From an uncultured Helicobacter sp. (GTDB lineage Bacteria; Campylobacterota; Campylobacteria; Campylobacterales; Helicobacteraceae): a stretch of DNA of 64,000 bases. Location: contig CALUTE010000002.1 in the NCBI GenBank assembly GCA_944323645.1, positions 1 through 64,000 on the forward strand, read 5' to 3'. The position numbers were made by a program, and so were the translations under genes. Under the pieces are notes generated by a model. That model was given only the letters and a program-made list of their open reading frames with translations. It had not been told where the DNA came from and made no database searches. Shown piece by piece: positions 7,155-15,270 of this stretch (its first letter is position 1; each line of letters starts with the position of its first letter).

Positions 7155-7592
7155 ATGCAAAGTTCTAAGCAAACACATCTTATTGGTATGGTATTGCATC
7201 TTCACCATAAGCTACATAATGTTTATGCCAAGATTTTAGAGCCTTATGGGCTGATACCTAGGCAGTTTGGCGTTCTTCGCACAGGAAGTATGGGGCAAGC
7301 TCTTTCTCAAACCAAGCTTTCGCAGATTTTTATGCTAGATAAAAATATTGTTGGTATGATGATAGATGCATTGGAGGGTAGGGAGCTGATACAAAGACAG
7401 CAAAATCCTAAAAATCGCCGAGAGAATCTTATCATCACTACAGACAAAGGTGAGGCATTGGTTGCAGAGGTAGAATCTAAACTACTTCAGGCGCAACGGG
7501 AGTGTTGTGGGGCTTTGAGTGAGGAGGAGTTTGCAAATCTGTGCGAATACATAACAAAAATCAATGTTTGCTCTCCTATAGAGAAACAATAA
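7155..7592 (+). CDS. MarR-family transcriptional regulator
   Basis: The 145-residue protein has the MarR winged-helix layout: an N-terminal dimer helix, GLIPRQFGVLR, the recognition helix region LSQIFMLDKNIVGMMIDALEGRELI and a wing with NPKNRRENLIITTDKG. It is 10 bases upstream of a yceI-like gene and so probably cotranscribed with it. It has three cysteines near the C-terminus (CC, C) that could sense oxidation, which is only a possibility. The 33-bp palindrome upstream is a plausible operator. Confidence 0.87.
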   Translation: MQSSKQTHLIGMVLHLHHKLHNVYAKILEPYGLIPRQFGVLRTGSMGQALSQTKLSQIFMLDKNIVGMMIDALEGRELIQRQQNPKNRRENLIITTDKGEALVAEVESKLLQAQRECCGALSEEEFANLCEYITKINVCSPIEKQ

Positions 7593-7602
7593 AAGGAGTA
7601 AT

Positions 7603-8196
7603 ATGCGAAAAATTATATTATGTGTTGCGATGGTGTTTGTGGCGTTATTTAGCACTAGTAGTGCTCAAGAAATTCCAAATACTCTTACCATCAATATGGC
7701 AAAATCTAATGTGGGTTTTAAAGCTAAGAAAATGGCTTTTGTAGGTGTGGAAGGTAGCTTTAGCACATATTCTGGCAAGGTAGCCTTAGCTAGCATATCA
7801 CAACATAATACAGAATCTATCATTATTACAGAGCTTTCTGGCACTATTGTAGTAGATTCTGTGCAAAGTGGTAATAGCACGCGTGATGAACATATTAGGG
7901 GTGAGGTGTTGTTTGATTCCAAAAAATATCCCGAGATTGTTTTTACAATGACGCAATATGAGCCATTGGGGGCAACACAAAATGGTCAATATGAGGGCAG
8001 GGTTTATGGAATTATGCAAGCACATGGCATAGCTAAAGAAGTGGTATTATCAAGTCATTTGACAAAAGGTGCTGATACATACACCCTAAGTCTTAATGGC
8101 AAAGTCGATGTTAAAAAAGATTTTGGAATGGAGAGCTATGTGATTATGAATAACACTGTTACTATTGATGTTGTGCTGGTGCTAGAAGAGAGATAA
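7603..8196 (+). CDS. YceI-family periplasmic protein
   Basis: The 197-residue protein begins with a signal peptide (MRKIILCVAMVFVALFSTSSAQ, cleavage near 21). It then shows the YceI lipocalin-like fold signatures: AKSNVGFKAKKM, STRDEHIRGEVLFDSKKYPEIVFTM and a C-terminal KVDVKKDFGM. YceI proteins bind polyisoprenoid or similar amphiphiles in the periplasm; the physiological role is unsettled. An AAAGGAG precedes the ATG at 7603. It follows the MarR gene directly. Confidence 0.88.
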   Translation: MRKIILCVAMVFVALFSTSSAQEIPNTLTINMAKSNVGFKAKKMAFVGVEGSFSTYSGKVALASISQHNTESIIITELSGTIVVDSVQSGNSTRDEHIRGEVLFDSKKYPEIVFTMTQYEPLGATQNGQYEGRVYGIMQAHGIAKEVVLSSHLTKGADTYTLSLNGKVDVKKDFGMESYVIMNNTVTIDVVLVLEER

Positions 8197-8280
8197 ACCC
8201 ACCCTGTATCACTATGAGAGAATCTAGTATATGGCGGCTCCTGTGGCTTATGCTTGATGACTCTGAAGCCATCACAAAAC

Positions 8281-8334
8281 GAAGTTTCTTTAGAAAACGA
8301 AGTTTCTTTAGAAAACGAAGTTTCTTTAGAAAAA
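8281..8334 (+). repeat. Three tandem 18-base repeats
   Basis: The unit GAAGTTTCTTTAGAAAAC is repeated at 8281-8298, 8299-8316 and 8317-8334, the last copy with one changed base at its end. The period is 18, a multiple of three, but no open reading frame of note spans it. It is too short and too regular for a CRISPR array, having no spacers. Confidence 0.85.
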
Positions 8335-8490
8335 TACTGCTCCCTTTGAATCTCTTGGGGTGTTAGATTCTGGGTTTTAGAATCTGTGCTGTGCTTGATG
8401 TGGCTTTTTGTATAGTTAAATCTATACAGGGCTTGGAATCTAAACTTTTGGGTTACCTTAGATTCTATGGGCTCTTTGCAGAATCTAGAA

Positions 8491-8540
8491 TCTATAAATA
8501 CGTCCTATTGAGTGAAGCGAAATATTTAAGAATCTAGATT
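8491..8540 (+). repeat. 50-base dispersed repeat, copy A
   Basis: Bases 8491-8540 match 15271-15320 at 49 of 50 positions (the only difference is G at 8510 against A at 15290). Both copies are in the same orientation, sit between genes and are embedded in AGATTCT-rich DNA. The ends are partly complementary (CTATAAATA against TATTTAAG), so it could fold as a stem around the CGTCCTATT...AAGCG centre, as REP-like elements do. Confidence 0.75.
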
Positions 8541-8720
8541 TTGTGGGGTTGGTGGGCTTTAGATTCTATAAAACCATAGAATCTAAAAGATCAAAGCAAG
8601 ATTCTGCAAAGATTTTACCTAAAGGCTTACTATGAAGAGAATCTAAAGTCCTCTTGCTTGGCGTACTTATTAGGCAAGATTTGTGCCTTGCTTATCTGCT
8701 TTTAGATAAGTTGGTGCTTT

Positions 8721-9643
8721 TTATTGTTTTCTTGTTATATCATCTATCGCACTTAGGGCATTGAGACTTCTAGGATAGCCGATGTAGGGCACAAGGGCAG
8801 TAATCACTGCTATGAGTTTGGCTCTATCATTGCCATTACGCAAATTCCCTGTTATGTGGGCTTTTAGCTGTGGCTCTGCATCACCCATAGAGGCAATATA
8901 CACAAAAGTTATCAATTCCCTAAATGATAGTTCTAATCCAGTGCGTGTATAGTAATCTCCAAAGCAATGAGCACTTAAAAACTCGCGTATATGTCTTTGG
9001 TCGCTTGGAGCGGTGGCATTGGCTTTGTCTATCCCCTCGCCAAAAAGCTGTCTTTGTGTTTCTAAGCCCTTTTGCTTGCGATTGTCTCTTGTGGTCGTGC
9101 CTTGATTTGGCGTTTTAATACCTTTTTGTTTAAAGACTTTATTGGTGATACTTAGAATCTCGGCGATTTTTCCCATTCCCACATAGGGCGTGGCTTGATA
9201 CACTACTTCTTTGATAGCGATAGGCTCTACCCCGATATTGAGGGCAGCACTAAGCATTGTTTTAAACTCTTGTTGTGCGCCAATAGCACTAAGGCTTGCC
9301 AAAATGATTAAAAGTCGCTCTTTTTGTGGAAGCTTAGAGTGCTCCCAAACCTCATCAAAGGCGAAATTCGCATAATTAGTGAAAAACTCTAAATCCTCTT
9401 TTGGTAGTTCACTTGTGCCAAAAAGCCTTGTAAGATTCTCTTTTGCATTTGGTGTTAATGTATTCATTGTCGATCCTTTATGTGGAGCTGTGTTTAAAAA
9501 TGTATTTAAGGAGTTTTTAGATTCTACTGCAACAAGACTTGCACTTAATGTGCCAAGTGCTGTTGCGCTAAACAAAAATCTACTTGAAGTTTTTAGAAAG
9601 TCTCTGCTTGGTTTCGTGTGTTTTGCACTGTTTTTTTCTGCAT
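8721..9643 (-). CDS. Double carboxymuconolactone decarboxylase-domain protein with frameshifted export leader
   Basis: Two CMD/AhpD-like domains are visible: FDEVWEHSKLPQKERLL...GVEPIAIKEVVYQA, and a second with RELITFVYIASMGDAEPQLK. A canonical AhpD CxxC pair is absent, so this is the gamma-CMD type of unknown substrate. An ATG at 9467 with AAAGGA 6 bases upstream gives a 248-residue cytosolic form. Upstream, an AAGGAG (9649-9654) and tandem ATGs (9641-9646) start a leader that runs into an A7 tract (T7 on the + strand, 9631-9637). One more A would join it to SRDFLKTSS plus a hydrophobic stretch, an export signal with a partial Tat motif. As sequenced the leader is out of frame and stops. 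Confidence 0.7.
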
Positions 9644-9730
9644 CATCACTCCTTAAATATGATCTATAATTATAGAAGATGAGAGCTACTATCAGTCAAG
9701 AGGTATTAGCACGAAATTTTAGAGTCTTAT

Positions 9731-11005
9731 TTAAGCTTTTTTGGTTTTTTCATATGATTTCGCAAGATATAGCCCCACAAACCCCCACAAAAATGACAAT
9801 GCTGCGCCAACAAGCAGTGCTGCGCCCACGCCAAATTTTAAAACTGCACTTTCAATTTGTGCAGAAAGCGCATCTCCTCCTCGATACACAGCAGTATCAA
9901 GGAAGTTTTTGACTTTGTATTTCGCATCAGAATCTAGGGGGACAAAGAGCATTTCACGTCCGGGCTTGACAAGGGCGTATTCTCCCACACTCCTAAAACA
10001 CATCGCAATAACAAGGGGCAAAAAGAGAGGGTGTGTATAGCTAAGTACAATGAAGCCCACCCCCATAACAAAACCAAGCAGAGATAGCAGCCACTTGATT
10101 CCAAAATACTCTACGATTTTAGCAGTTAGAAAGATCTGAAAAACAAAGCTTAGGGTTTGTATGATGAGATTGATATTTGCAAAAGCTTGTGCGCGCGCTT
10201 CTCTTGTGGGGAATAGTTCTTTTACTATGCGCATTTGCTCCATATATAAAAAGGTATTAACACTTGTAAGTAGCAAAATAAATGCAAGAAGTGCGAGGAG
10301 ATATTTGGAGCGCAAGATAAGCCAAAAACCAGCAAAAGGATTGCTAGAGCCGATAGTTTTTTGAAACCTTGCTAAAAAAGCATTACTATTTTTTGCAATG
10401 GTAGAAGCTTCTCGTATCAGAAGCCATTTGATCCATAGTGCTAGACACAAAAACACGATTGAAGCAAAGATAAAACTTGTTGTGCTAATTGTAAATATGC
10501 TAACCAAAGACGATCCAGCAATACTTCCAAAAGACGCTCCAGCCGAAATAATCCCAAAAAGTCGTCTGCTGGAATCTCGCTCAAACACATCAGTTAGTAA
10601 GCTCCAAGCACTTGAAATCACAAAGAGATTAAACACAGACACCCACACATAAAAAACACGACAAAGCCAGATGAAAGCTTCTGTATGTGGAGCGATTGAT
10701 TGCATAGCGACATATAGTGCTATAAGGTTTGATACAAAGAAAAGATAGATTGCGTTGAGATAGTTTTTGCGTTTGAGTTTTGTGCTAAGCCACATACTTG
10801 CCAAAGAGGCTATGCACATCACTACAAACGTAGCTAAAAACAGCCATTTAAGCTCTGTATCTCCTCCTTCTAAGCCCAATGTATCGCGCAATGGACGCAA
10901 AATAGCATAGCTTGCAAAAAGCAAAAAGATAAAGCCAGTAGAGAGCAGCAAAAGCCTTATTTCTTCTTTTTTGACACTAAAAATTCGTTGAAGTATGGGT
11001 TGCAT
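9731..11005 (-). CDS. Polytopic transporter resembling NTP/NDP exchangers (Tlc/MFS-like)
   Basis: From the ATG at 11005, preceded by AAGGA, the protein has 424 residues and about 11-12 hydrophobic segments. The segment SYAILRPLRDTLGLEGG near residue 30 matches the RP-x-RD motif of nucleotide-transporter-like proteins, and FGIISAGASFGSIAG follows. True ATP/ADP translocases occur in intracellular bacteria. Distant relatives in free-living bacteria are of unknown substrate, so I do not claim nucleotide transport. A longer frame extends upstream but lacks a ribosome-binding site. It lies upstream of the CMD gene on the same strand. Confidence 0.72.
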   Translation of the reverse strand: MQPILQRIFSVKKEEIRLLLLSTGFIFLLFASYAILRPLRDTLGLEGGDTELKWLFLATFVVMCIASLASMWLSTKLKRKNYLNAIYLFFVSNLIALYVAMQSIAPHTEAFIWLCRVFYVWVSVFNLFVISSAWSLLTDVFERDSSRRLFGIISAGASFGSIAGSSLVSIFTISTTSFIFASIVFLCLALWIKWLLIREASTIAKNSNAFLARFQKTIGSSNPFAGFWLILRSKYLLALLAFILLLTSVNTFLYMEQMRIVKELFPTREARAQAFANINLIIQTLSFVFQIFLTAKIVEYFGIKWLLSLLGFVMGVGFIVLSYTHPLFLPLVIAMCFRSVGEYALVKPGREMLFVPLDSDAKYKVKNFLDTAVYRGGDALSAQIESAVLKFGVGAALLVGAALSFLWGFVGLYLAKSYEKTKKA

Positions 11006-11234
11006 AGTATTCCTTAAAATAAAGATTTTATAGTAGCGTATTGTAAACGATAAGAGCAACTCTAAGTCAAGCGCTTTTAGTATTAGAGAATATTTTGCAA
11101 TCATATCTCTTTTGATTATACATAGCGTATTGTTAGGCATTGTATTAATCTTACGAAAGATTTTGTGGGGTTTTTGAGAGGCTTATGCTACCATTTTGTG
11201 GAAAAATTCTTATCGATTTTCTAGGGGTTACAGT

Positions 11235-12041
11235 ATGTTTGCTTATACACATTTTGTTTCAAATCACCTTGGTAGTGGTGGTGTGGTTTTTGCTCTAAGT
11301 GATCGAATCGGAGGATATAGCCGCGCTCCATTTGATAGCTTAAATCTTGCATTTCACACGGGCGATAATGCCCTAGTGGTTCAAGATAATATATCATATA
11401 TGCTCAAGCACTTTGGAGTATTGCACCCACTTTGTGTAAATAATAGACTTGCTTATATGACGCAAATACATGGCATTCATTGTGCAACCTTAGAATCTCT
11501 TATGCGAGATCAAGCACAATTACCTATGCAAGATTCTTGCAAGATATTTAATGTCGGCGAGGCGGATGTTTTGCTGCTTACTCAAAAGCAGATTCCAGCG
11601 ATGGTGCTTGTCGCTGATTGTAATCCGATTTTGTTTTTTGATAAAGTCAATAATGTTGCTGCACTTATTCATGCTGGTAGGGCAGGTGTGTTTAGTAGAA
11701 TTTGTTCTTGTGCGCTAAGACAAATGGGTGCAGCCTTTGGTACGCGAGCACAAGATGTGTATGCGTTTGTGGGAGCAGGGATACGCAAATGCTGCTATGA
11801 GGTTAAAGATGATGTAATTGCAGCATTGAAACAAGTATGTGATGATTTCAGTAAATATTTATATACTCGCAATAATCAACACTTTCTTGACCTAGAAGCA
11901 ATGCTTAAAGAAGAATTTAGAACATTGGGTATTTATGATTGCTATTTTTTTGGTGAATGCACAAGCTGCAATACAAACTTTTTTTCTTATCGTCGTGATG
12001 GTATTACTGGGAGATTTGCCTTGATTGCGCAGTTAATATAA
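11235..12041 (+). CDS. pgeF: Peptidoglycan editing factor PgeF / YfiH (laccase-domain) protein
   Basis: The ATG at 11235 follows AGGGG by 7 bases and gives 268 residues. YfiH-family metal ligands are present: QIHGIHC (His), VADCNPILF (Cys) and IHAGRAG (His), then GAGIRKCCYEV and a C-terminal CTSCNTNFFSYRRDG. In E. coli this protein removes wrongly incorporated L-Ser from muropeptide precursors; other members act as purine-nucleoside phosphorylase/deaminase. The usual HAGWRG reads HAGRAG here. An in-frame start at 11196 is less likely. Confidence 0.85.
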   Translation: MFAYTHFVSNHLGSGGVVFALSDRIGGYSRAPFDSLNLAFHTGDNALVVQDNISYMLKHFGVLHPLCVNNRLAYMTQIHGIHCATLESLMRDQAQLPMQDSCKIFNVGEADVLLLTQKQIPAMVLVADCNPILFFDKVNNVAALIHAGRAGVFSRICSCALRQMGAAFGTRAQDVYAFVGAGIRKCCYEVKDDVIAALKQVCDDFSKYLYTRNNQHFLDLEAMLKEEFRTLGIYDCYFFGECTSCNTNFFSYRRDGITGRFALIAQLI

Positions 12042-12095
12042 GGCTTGATAGATATGTTTTTATCATATATTAAAAGAGATTTGTTGTTGCAGATG

Positions 12096-12125
12096 CATAA
12101 AGTTAGCAATAACGCTAACTTTATG
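12096..12125. terminator. Perfect 12-bp hairpin between convergent genes
   Basis: CATAAAGTTAGC (12096-12107) and GCTAACTTTATG (12114-12125) are perfect reverse complements around a 6-base loop. It lies 55 bases after the pgeF stop and 12 bases before the stop of the oppositely read oxidoreductase gene. Its symmetry suits a bidirectional terminator, though the U-tracts are weak. Confidence 0.6.
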
Positions 12126-12136
12126 ATGTGTGAATT

Positions 12137-12631
12137 TTAGACACCTAGATATTGTTTGTAGGCTTGAAGTGGTAGGCTTTGCACATTGGCACTAAAAATT
12201 GCAAAAGGTTCTTTTTCTTTTACGCCTAAATATTTGAAGCTATGATAGATAGGCAACAAGATTTCTTTTATTGTAGCGCCGTGATGTCCATCATAGCTAG
12301 ATTCTGCACCACCAGCCGTGGTGATAAGCCCAAAGCTCTTATCATTCAGCATTTTTGGATCATTTCCGTACAAAATACTTGTTAGCACACGATCTTGCCA
12401 TTCTTTGAGGAGACTTGGTGTGCTAAACCAAAAAAGTGGAAATTGCAATACAATCGTATCTGCTGCTTTCAGCAGTGCTACCTCGGAATCTACATTAATG
12501 TTGCCATTTGGATAAGTTGTTGTAAGATTGTGGATCTTGATATTGTTGCAATCTTTAAGGGATTCAAGTAAAGCTTTATTGACCTTGGAATCCTCCCAAA
12601 AAGTGTGTGCAAAAAGTACTAATGTTTGCAT
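12137..12631 (-). CDS. NAD(P)H oxidoreductase, flavodoxin-like (KefF/MdaB-type)
   Basis: The 164-residue protein has the flavodoxin-like fold signatures LVLFAHTFWEDSKVNKAL, the flavin-contacting QFPLFWFSTPSLLKEWQDRVL and LITTAGGAESSY. This family (Pfam Flavodoxin_2) contains quinone reductases and the potassium-efflux ancillary proteins KefF/KefG. No kef gene is nearby, so a quinone or azo reductase role is more likely. It ends next to the shared hairpin with pgeF. Confidence 0.85.
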   Translation of the reverse strand: MQTLVLFAHTFWEDSKVNKALLESLKDCNNIKIHNLTTTYPNGNINVDSEVALLKAADTIVLQFPLFWFSTPSLLKEWQDRVLTSILYGNDPKMLNDKSFGLITTAGGAESSYDGHHGATIKEILLPIYHSFKYLGVKEKEPFAIFSANVQSLPLQAYKQYLGV

Positions 12632-13223
12632 ACTAAACTCCTTGTAATAAAATAAAGCGGCATTCTAGCATTGTTATATAAATAAAGTTTGGATTTTAAA
12701 ACTATGAAAATTTTTGATTCTCAATAGATTCTAAAAAGAATGCTATAGTGCTATGCTCAAAGATTCTAAAAGATTCTATGTGATGATTCGTCTCTATATC
12801 TAATCAATCTTGTGTATTATTGAGGCATTAAAAATTATATGATTATGCTTCAATATTTTCAAATTTTTCATAATGCTTGATAGAAACAATACAAATCTAG
12901 TAAAAACTATCATGCTATCATCTTTCACTATGATGATATGTGTATTATTAGAATCTATTATTGCTATCCTTACAAAAGGATTATGCTTAAACTTCCTTGA
13001 TACCACGATAAAACACTTATATTGTGTCAATGTTTTGAATTGAATTATTGAGAATCTCCAAAGTTTCAAGGTAAATGTAGCATTTTGTAAATGTTGTATC
13101 GCATTAGAATACTAGATTTTTAAATTCTCAATTTGTACTCCAATTCTTACAGGGTCGTGATAATCTTTGCTTATCCTAAAAATATGAATGATACATATAG
13201 TAGTGCAAAAATATCAAATAAAA
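12632..13223. other. AT-rich region with gene remnants
   Basis: No intact gene is convincing. On the minus strand, 12800-13069 is open for about 89 codons but begins only at a TTG without ribosome-binding site; it reads like coding sequence in places (FVRIAIIDSNNTHIIIV). A short stretch further upstream (about 13130-13190) reads SKDYHDPVRIGVQIENLKI before a stop. I interpret the region as decayed small genes continuing the pseudogenes at 13.2-14.2 kb. Confidence 0.4.
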
Positions 13224-13477
13224 TCATACTGAGATACCAAAGGATTGTGCTTTTCTTGCGATAACTTCTATCTCAAGTATAAAAGTTGAGTTTCCATAAT
13301 AATCCAGCACAAAGTTTAATGCAGAGTTTTTATGATTCTTAGAATCTATAAATATTTCTTTACATTTCTCATCTTTATTTGGCTTTTCTAATAAAATCCA
13401 TTTGCTATAAATATCTTTAGCAATACATCAGCAAATAAAATATTTATAGAGAATGTCGCTAACATTAGTTTTTTCAT
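13224..13477 (-). pseudogene. Frameshifted small secreted protein gene
   Basis: An ATG at 13477 with AGGAAG upstream starts a signal peptide (MKKLMLATFSINILFA). The frame then stops after about 29 codons. The adjacent frame continues from AKDIYSKWILLEKPNKDEK through ALNFVLDYYGNSTFILEIE to a TGA at 13224-13226. One missing or extra base near 13425 explains this. An intact version would encode about 84 residues, exported to the periplasm or beyond. No family is recognised. It follows another broken secreted-protein gene 45 bases upstream. Confidence 0.6.
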
Positions 13478-13522
13478 TGCTTCTTCCTTGTAAGTTTTAA
13501 TGTTTATTTCTCCTTATTTGAG

Positions 13523-14039
13523 TTACGATAAGTTTATTTCGCAAGCAGTATCACTACCTTTTACAATAGCAATGTTGTCGTTACCCATATCAAAAAAAAT
13601 ACACATAATCACATTGAGTTTTCATATCAAAACCATAGTATATTTCCAAATATGTATTGCTTTTCCATATATATTTGATACAGGAGTTGTCATCTATATC
13701 TTTTTTAAAGTTTTGCAACGGAAGTTTCTTAAACAGCCATTCTTCACCCACATATTACATATAAGTCTTATAGGCTTCTTGTATATCCCTAGCTTTTATA
13801 ATTACTCTTTGCGGAGTGCCACAATTAACCCATTCTTGCAATCTTGTCCAATTATCCTCACCGCATTCTTTTTTTGCCTCTTCTATAAATTCTTGCTCCA
13901 TAGGACTACAATGCTCAAATAAAGATTCTATATTCTGTTTATATGAGCAATCTACTCTATGCCATTGCCATATATGCTCTTTACCAAAAGCAAAATTTAT
14001 AAGCAAAGAAACCAAAAAATAGAATGATAACTTTTTCAT
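13523..14039 (-). pseudogene. Interrupted gene for a secreted protein (nonsense plus T8 frameshift)
   Basis: The ATG at 14039, after AAGGA, begins a signal peptide (KKLSFYFLVSLLINFAFG) and a Cys-containing domain that stops at a TAA (13755-13757). The same frame continues past the stop with clearly coding sequence (YVGEEWLFKKLPLQNFKKD ... CDYVYFF) to a TGA at 13590-13592, directly in a T8 tract. Removing one T continues the frame (DMGNDNIAIVKGSDTACEI) to a TAA at 13523. The ancestral protein would have about 171 residues. The first 94 residues may still be made. The family is unknown. Confidence 0.6.
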
Positions 14040-14041
14040 TT

Positions 14042-14206
14042 TCAATCCTTTTTGTAAGATAAGTTTCTGCGTATTTGAGTTGCGACATAGTGCCTCTTTA
14101 TATTATGTGCAGGTTTTCCTTGTAGCATACCATTTTCTATATACATTTTGTTCTCATCACTTATGCCTTTGTCTTTATGTCTTGTGCCAACTTCATAGGT
14201 TTTATT
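14042..14206 (-). pseudogene. 3' remnant of a gene upstream of the secreted-protein pair
   Basis: The frame after a TAA at 14207-14209 reads YEVGTRHKDKGISDENKMY, then ENGMLQGKPAHNIKRHYV, and ends at a TGA (14042-14044) three bases before the next ATG. There is no start codon near its beginning. The tight junction with the next gene suggests it was the tail of a larger gene cotranscribed with it. I do not recognise the domain. Confidence 0.45.
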
Positions 14207-14429
14207 TTACATTTTATAATTAAAAGCCATAATAATTCTATAAGCGTGGATTTTAAAGATCATAGCATACGTTTATAGAGCTATATTTCTAATACTTAGA
14301 ATAACCAACTCGCACAATAAGCATTCAGACACTGTTCATAATTTCCTTAGTATTTAAAATATTGCTATCCTGCCTCTAGGTACTAATCCAAACAGGAATT
14401 AGTTGATTATTGTAAAAAGAATGCCAAAA

Positions 14430-14744
14430 CTAGTGGAGTGCCTTAAGCCCAATACTGCATACTATGATGGAGGCGACAAAAAAGAGTTTCCAAAAGGATA
14501 TACTTTCATTGTATATAAAAATCCCTGCAAGTACGCCTCCGGCTGTACCAATGCCTGTCCAAATCGCATAAGCTGTACCCATAGGAATTTCACGCAATGC
14601 CAAAGAAAGAAGACCAAGGCTTAAAACAAAAAACACTATAATACCTAGCAGATAGATTTTTTGCGCACTAAGGGCAAACTTTTTCATACATACCACACCA
14701 AAGATTTCCATAAGCCCTGCTATCATCAAAAATACCCAGTTCAT
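14430..14744 (-). CDS. SMR-family small multidrug/guanidinium exporter subunit, short partner
   Basis: The 104-residue protein has four transmembrane helices and the SMR signatures: the membrane Glu in GLMEIFGVVCMKK (about residue 13), GTAYAIWTGIGTAGGV in helix 3 and a C-terminal SIGLKALH. SMR proteins are dimeric proton antiporters for cationic drugs or guanidinium. It starts 3 bases after the stop of a second SMR gene, which points to a paired heterodimeric transporter such as YkkCD/EbrAB. Substrate is not deducible, and no guanidine riboswitch was recognised upstream. Confidence 0.88.
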   Translation of the reverse strand: MNWVFLMIAGLMEIFGVVCMKKFALSAQKIYLLGIIVFFVLSLGLLSLALREIPMGTAYAIWTGIGTAGGVLAGIFIYNESISFWKLFFVASIIVCSIGLKALH

Positions 14745-14747
14745 CTA

Positions 14748-15176
14748 TTATTCCTTTGGCTTATTGGGATCGTTAGAATCTAGTGATTCTAGGTGTGTTA
14801 AAGTGTCTATCCCAAGATCTTTTGCGATTGTATCTATGGCTTTTTTATCCTGCGTATCACTCTCTTTACTGACAAGCTTTAAGCCTATGACACTGAAAAT
14901 AAGAAGTGCAATAAGTCCAATCTGCAAGGCATTTGTTTTGGCACCAAAGACGATAATTTCACTTAGTGATACCCCAGCAGCTCCAATGCCCACAAACACC
15001 GCATATGCAATACTAACTTCAAGTCTTTTGGTAGCAATAATCATTAAAGCGAAAGAAAAACATACAAGTACTATGGTAATGAGATATTGCATAGGAGTAG
15101 TAGAATATTTTAAGCCACCAACCCAAAAAGTTTCTACAATTCCACCTAAAATGACACAAAACCAGCCTAATCGCAT
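14748..15176 (-). CDS. SMR-family exporter subunit with a soluble C-terminal tail
   Basis: The ATG at 15176 follows AAGGAG by 7 bases and gives 142 residues. Residues 1-105 form four helices with GGIVETFWVGGLKYS (the conserved Glu) and SIAYAVFVGIGAAGVSL. About 37 further residues are charged and hydrophilic (from SKESDTQDKK on), which is unusual because SMR proteins are about 105-115 residues long. It is the first gene of the SMR pair. A longer frame upstream (to 15218) lacks a ribosome-binding site. Confidence 0.85.
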   Translation of the reverse strand: MRLGWFCVILGGIVETFWVGGLKYSTTPMQYLITIVLVCFSFALMIIATKRLEVSIAYAVFVGIGAAGVSLSEIIVFGAKTNALQIGLIALLIFSVIGLKLVSKESDTQDKKAIDTIAKDLGIDTLTHLESLDSNDPNKPKE

Positions 15177-15270
15177 TTGGGACTCCTTGCCAAAATAAAG
15201 CCCGATATTATAGCACAAAACACTAAAATACTCTGATCATAGGTGGTTGCTTAATGTATAGACTTTAGAT

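Larger units (their letters stand above)
8197..8720. other. Long intergenic region rich in AGATTCT/AGAATCT and short repeats
   Basis: No credible gene lies in these 524 bases. They hold a triple 18-base repeat (8281-8334), one copy of a 50-base dispersed repeat (8491-8540) and about ten AGATTCT/AGAATCT heptamers between 8360 and 8650. Near the end of the minus-strand gene a small hairpin, CTTATCT (8691-8697) with AGATAAG (8704-8710), may contribute to termination. Confidence 0.6.

Noticed and set aside
8281-8334. Possible CRISPR array
   Set aside because: The 18-base units abut without spacers, and no cas gene is near.
9731-11140. Longer start (469 residues) for the transporter
   Set aside because: The additional 45 residues have no ribosome-binding site, whereas the ATG at 11005 has AAGGA at the right distance and matches the family start.
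13500-13922. Plus-strand frame of 140 codons
   Set aside because: It lies opposite the clearly coding minus-strand secreted-protein pseudogene, lacks a ribosome-binding site and has low-complexity hydrophobic composition.
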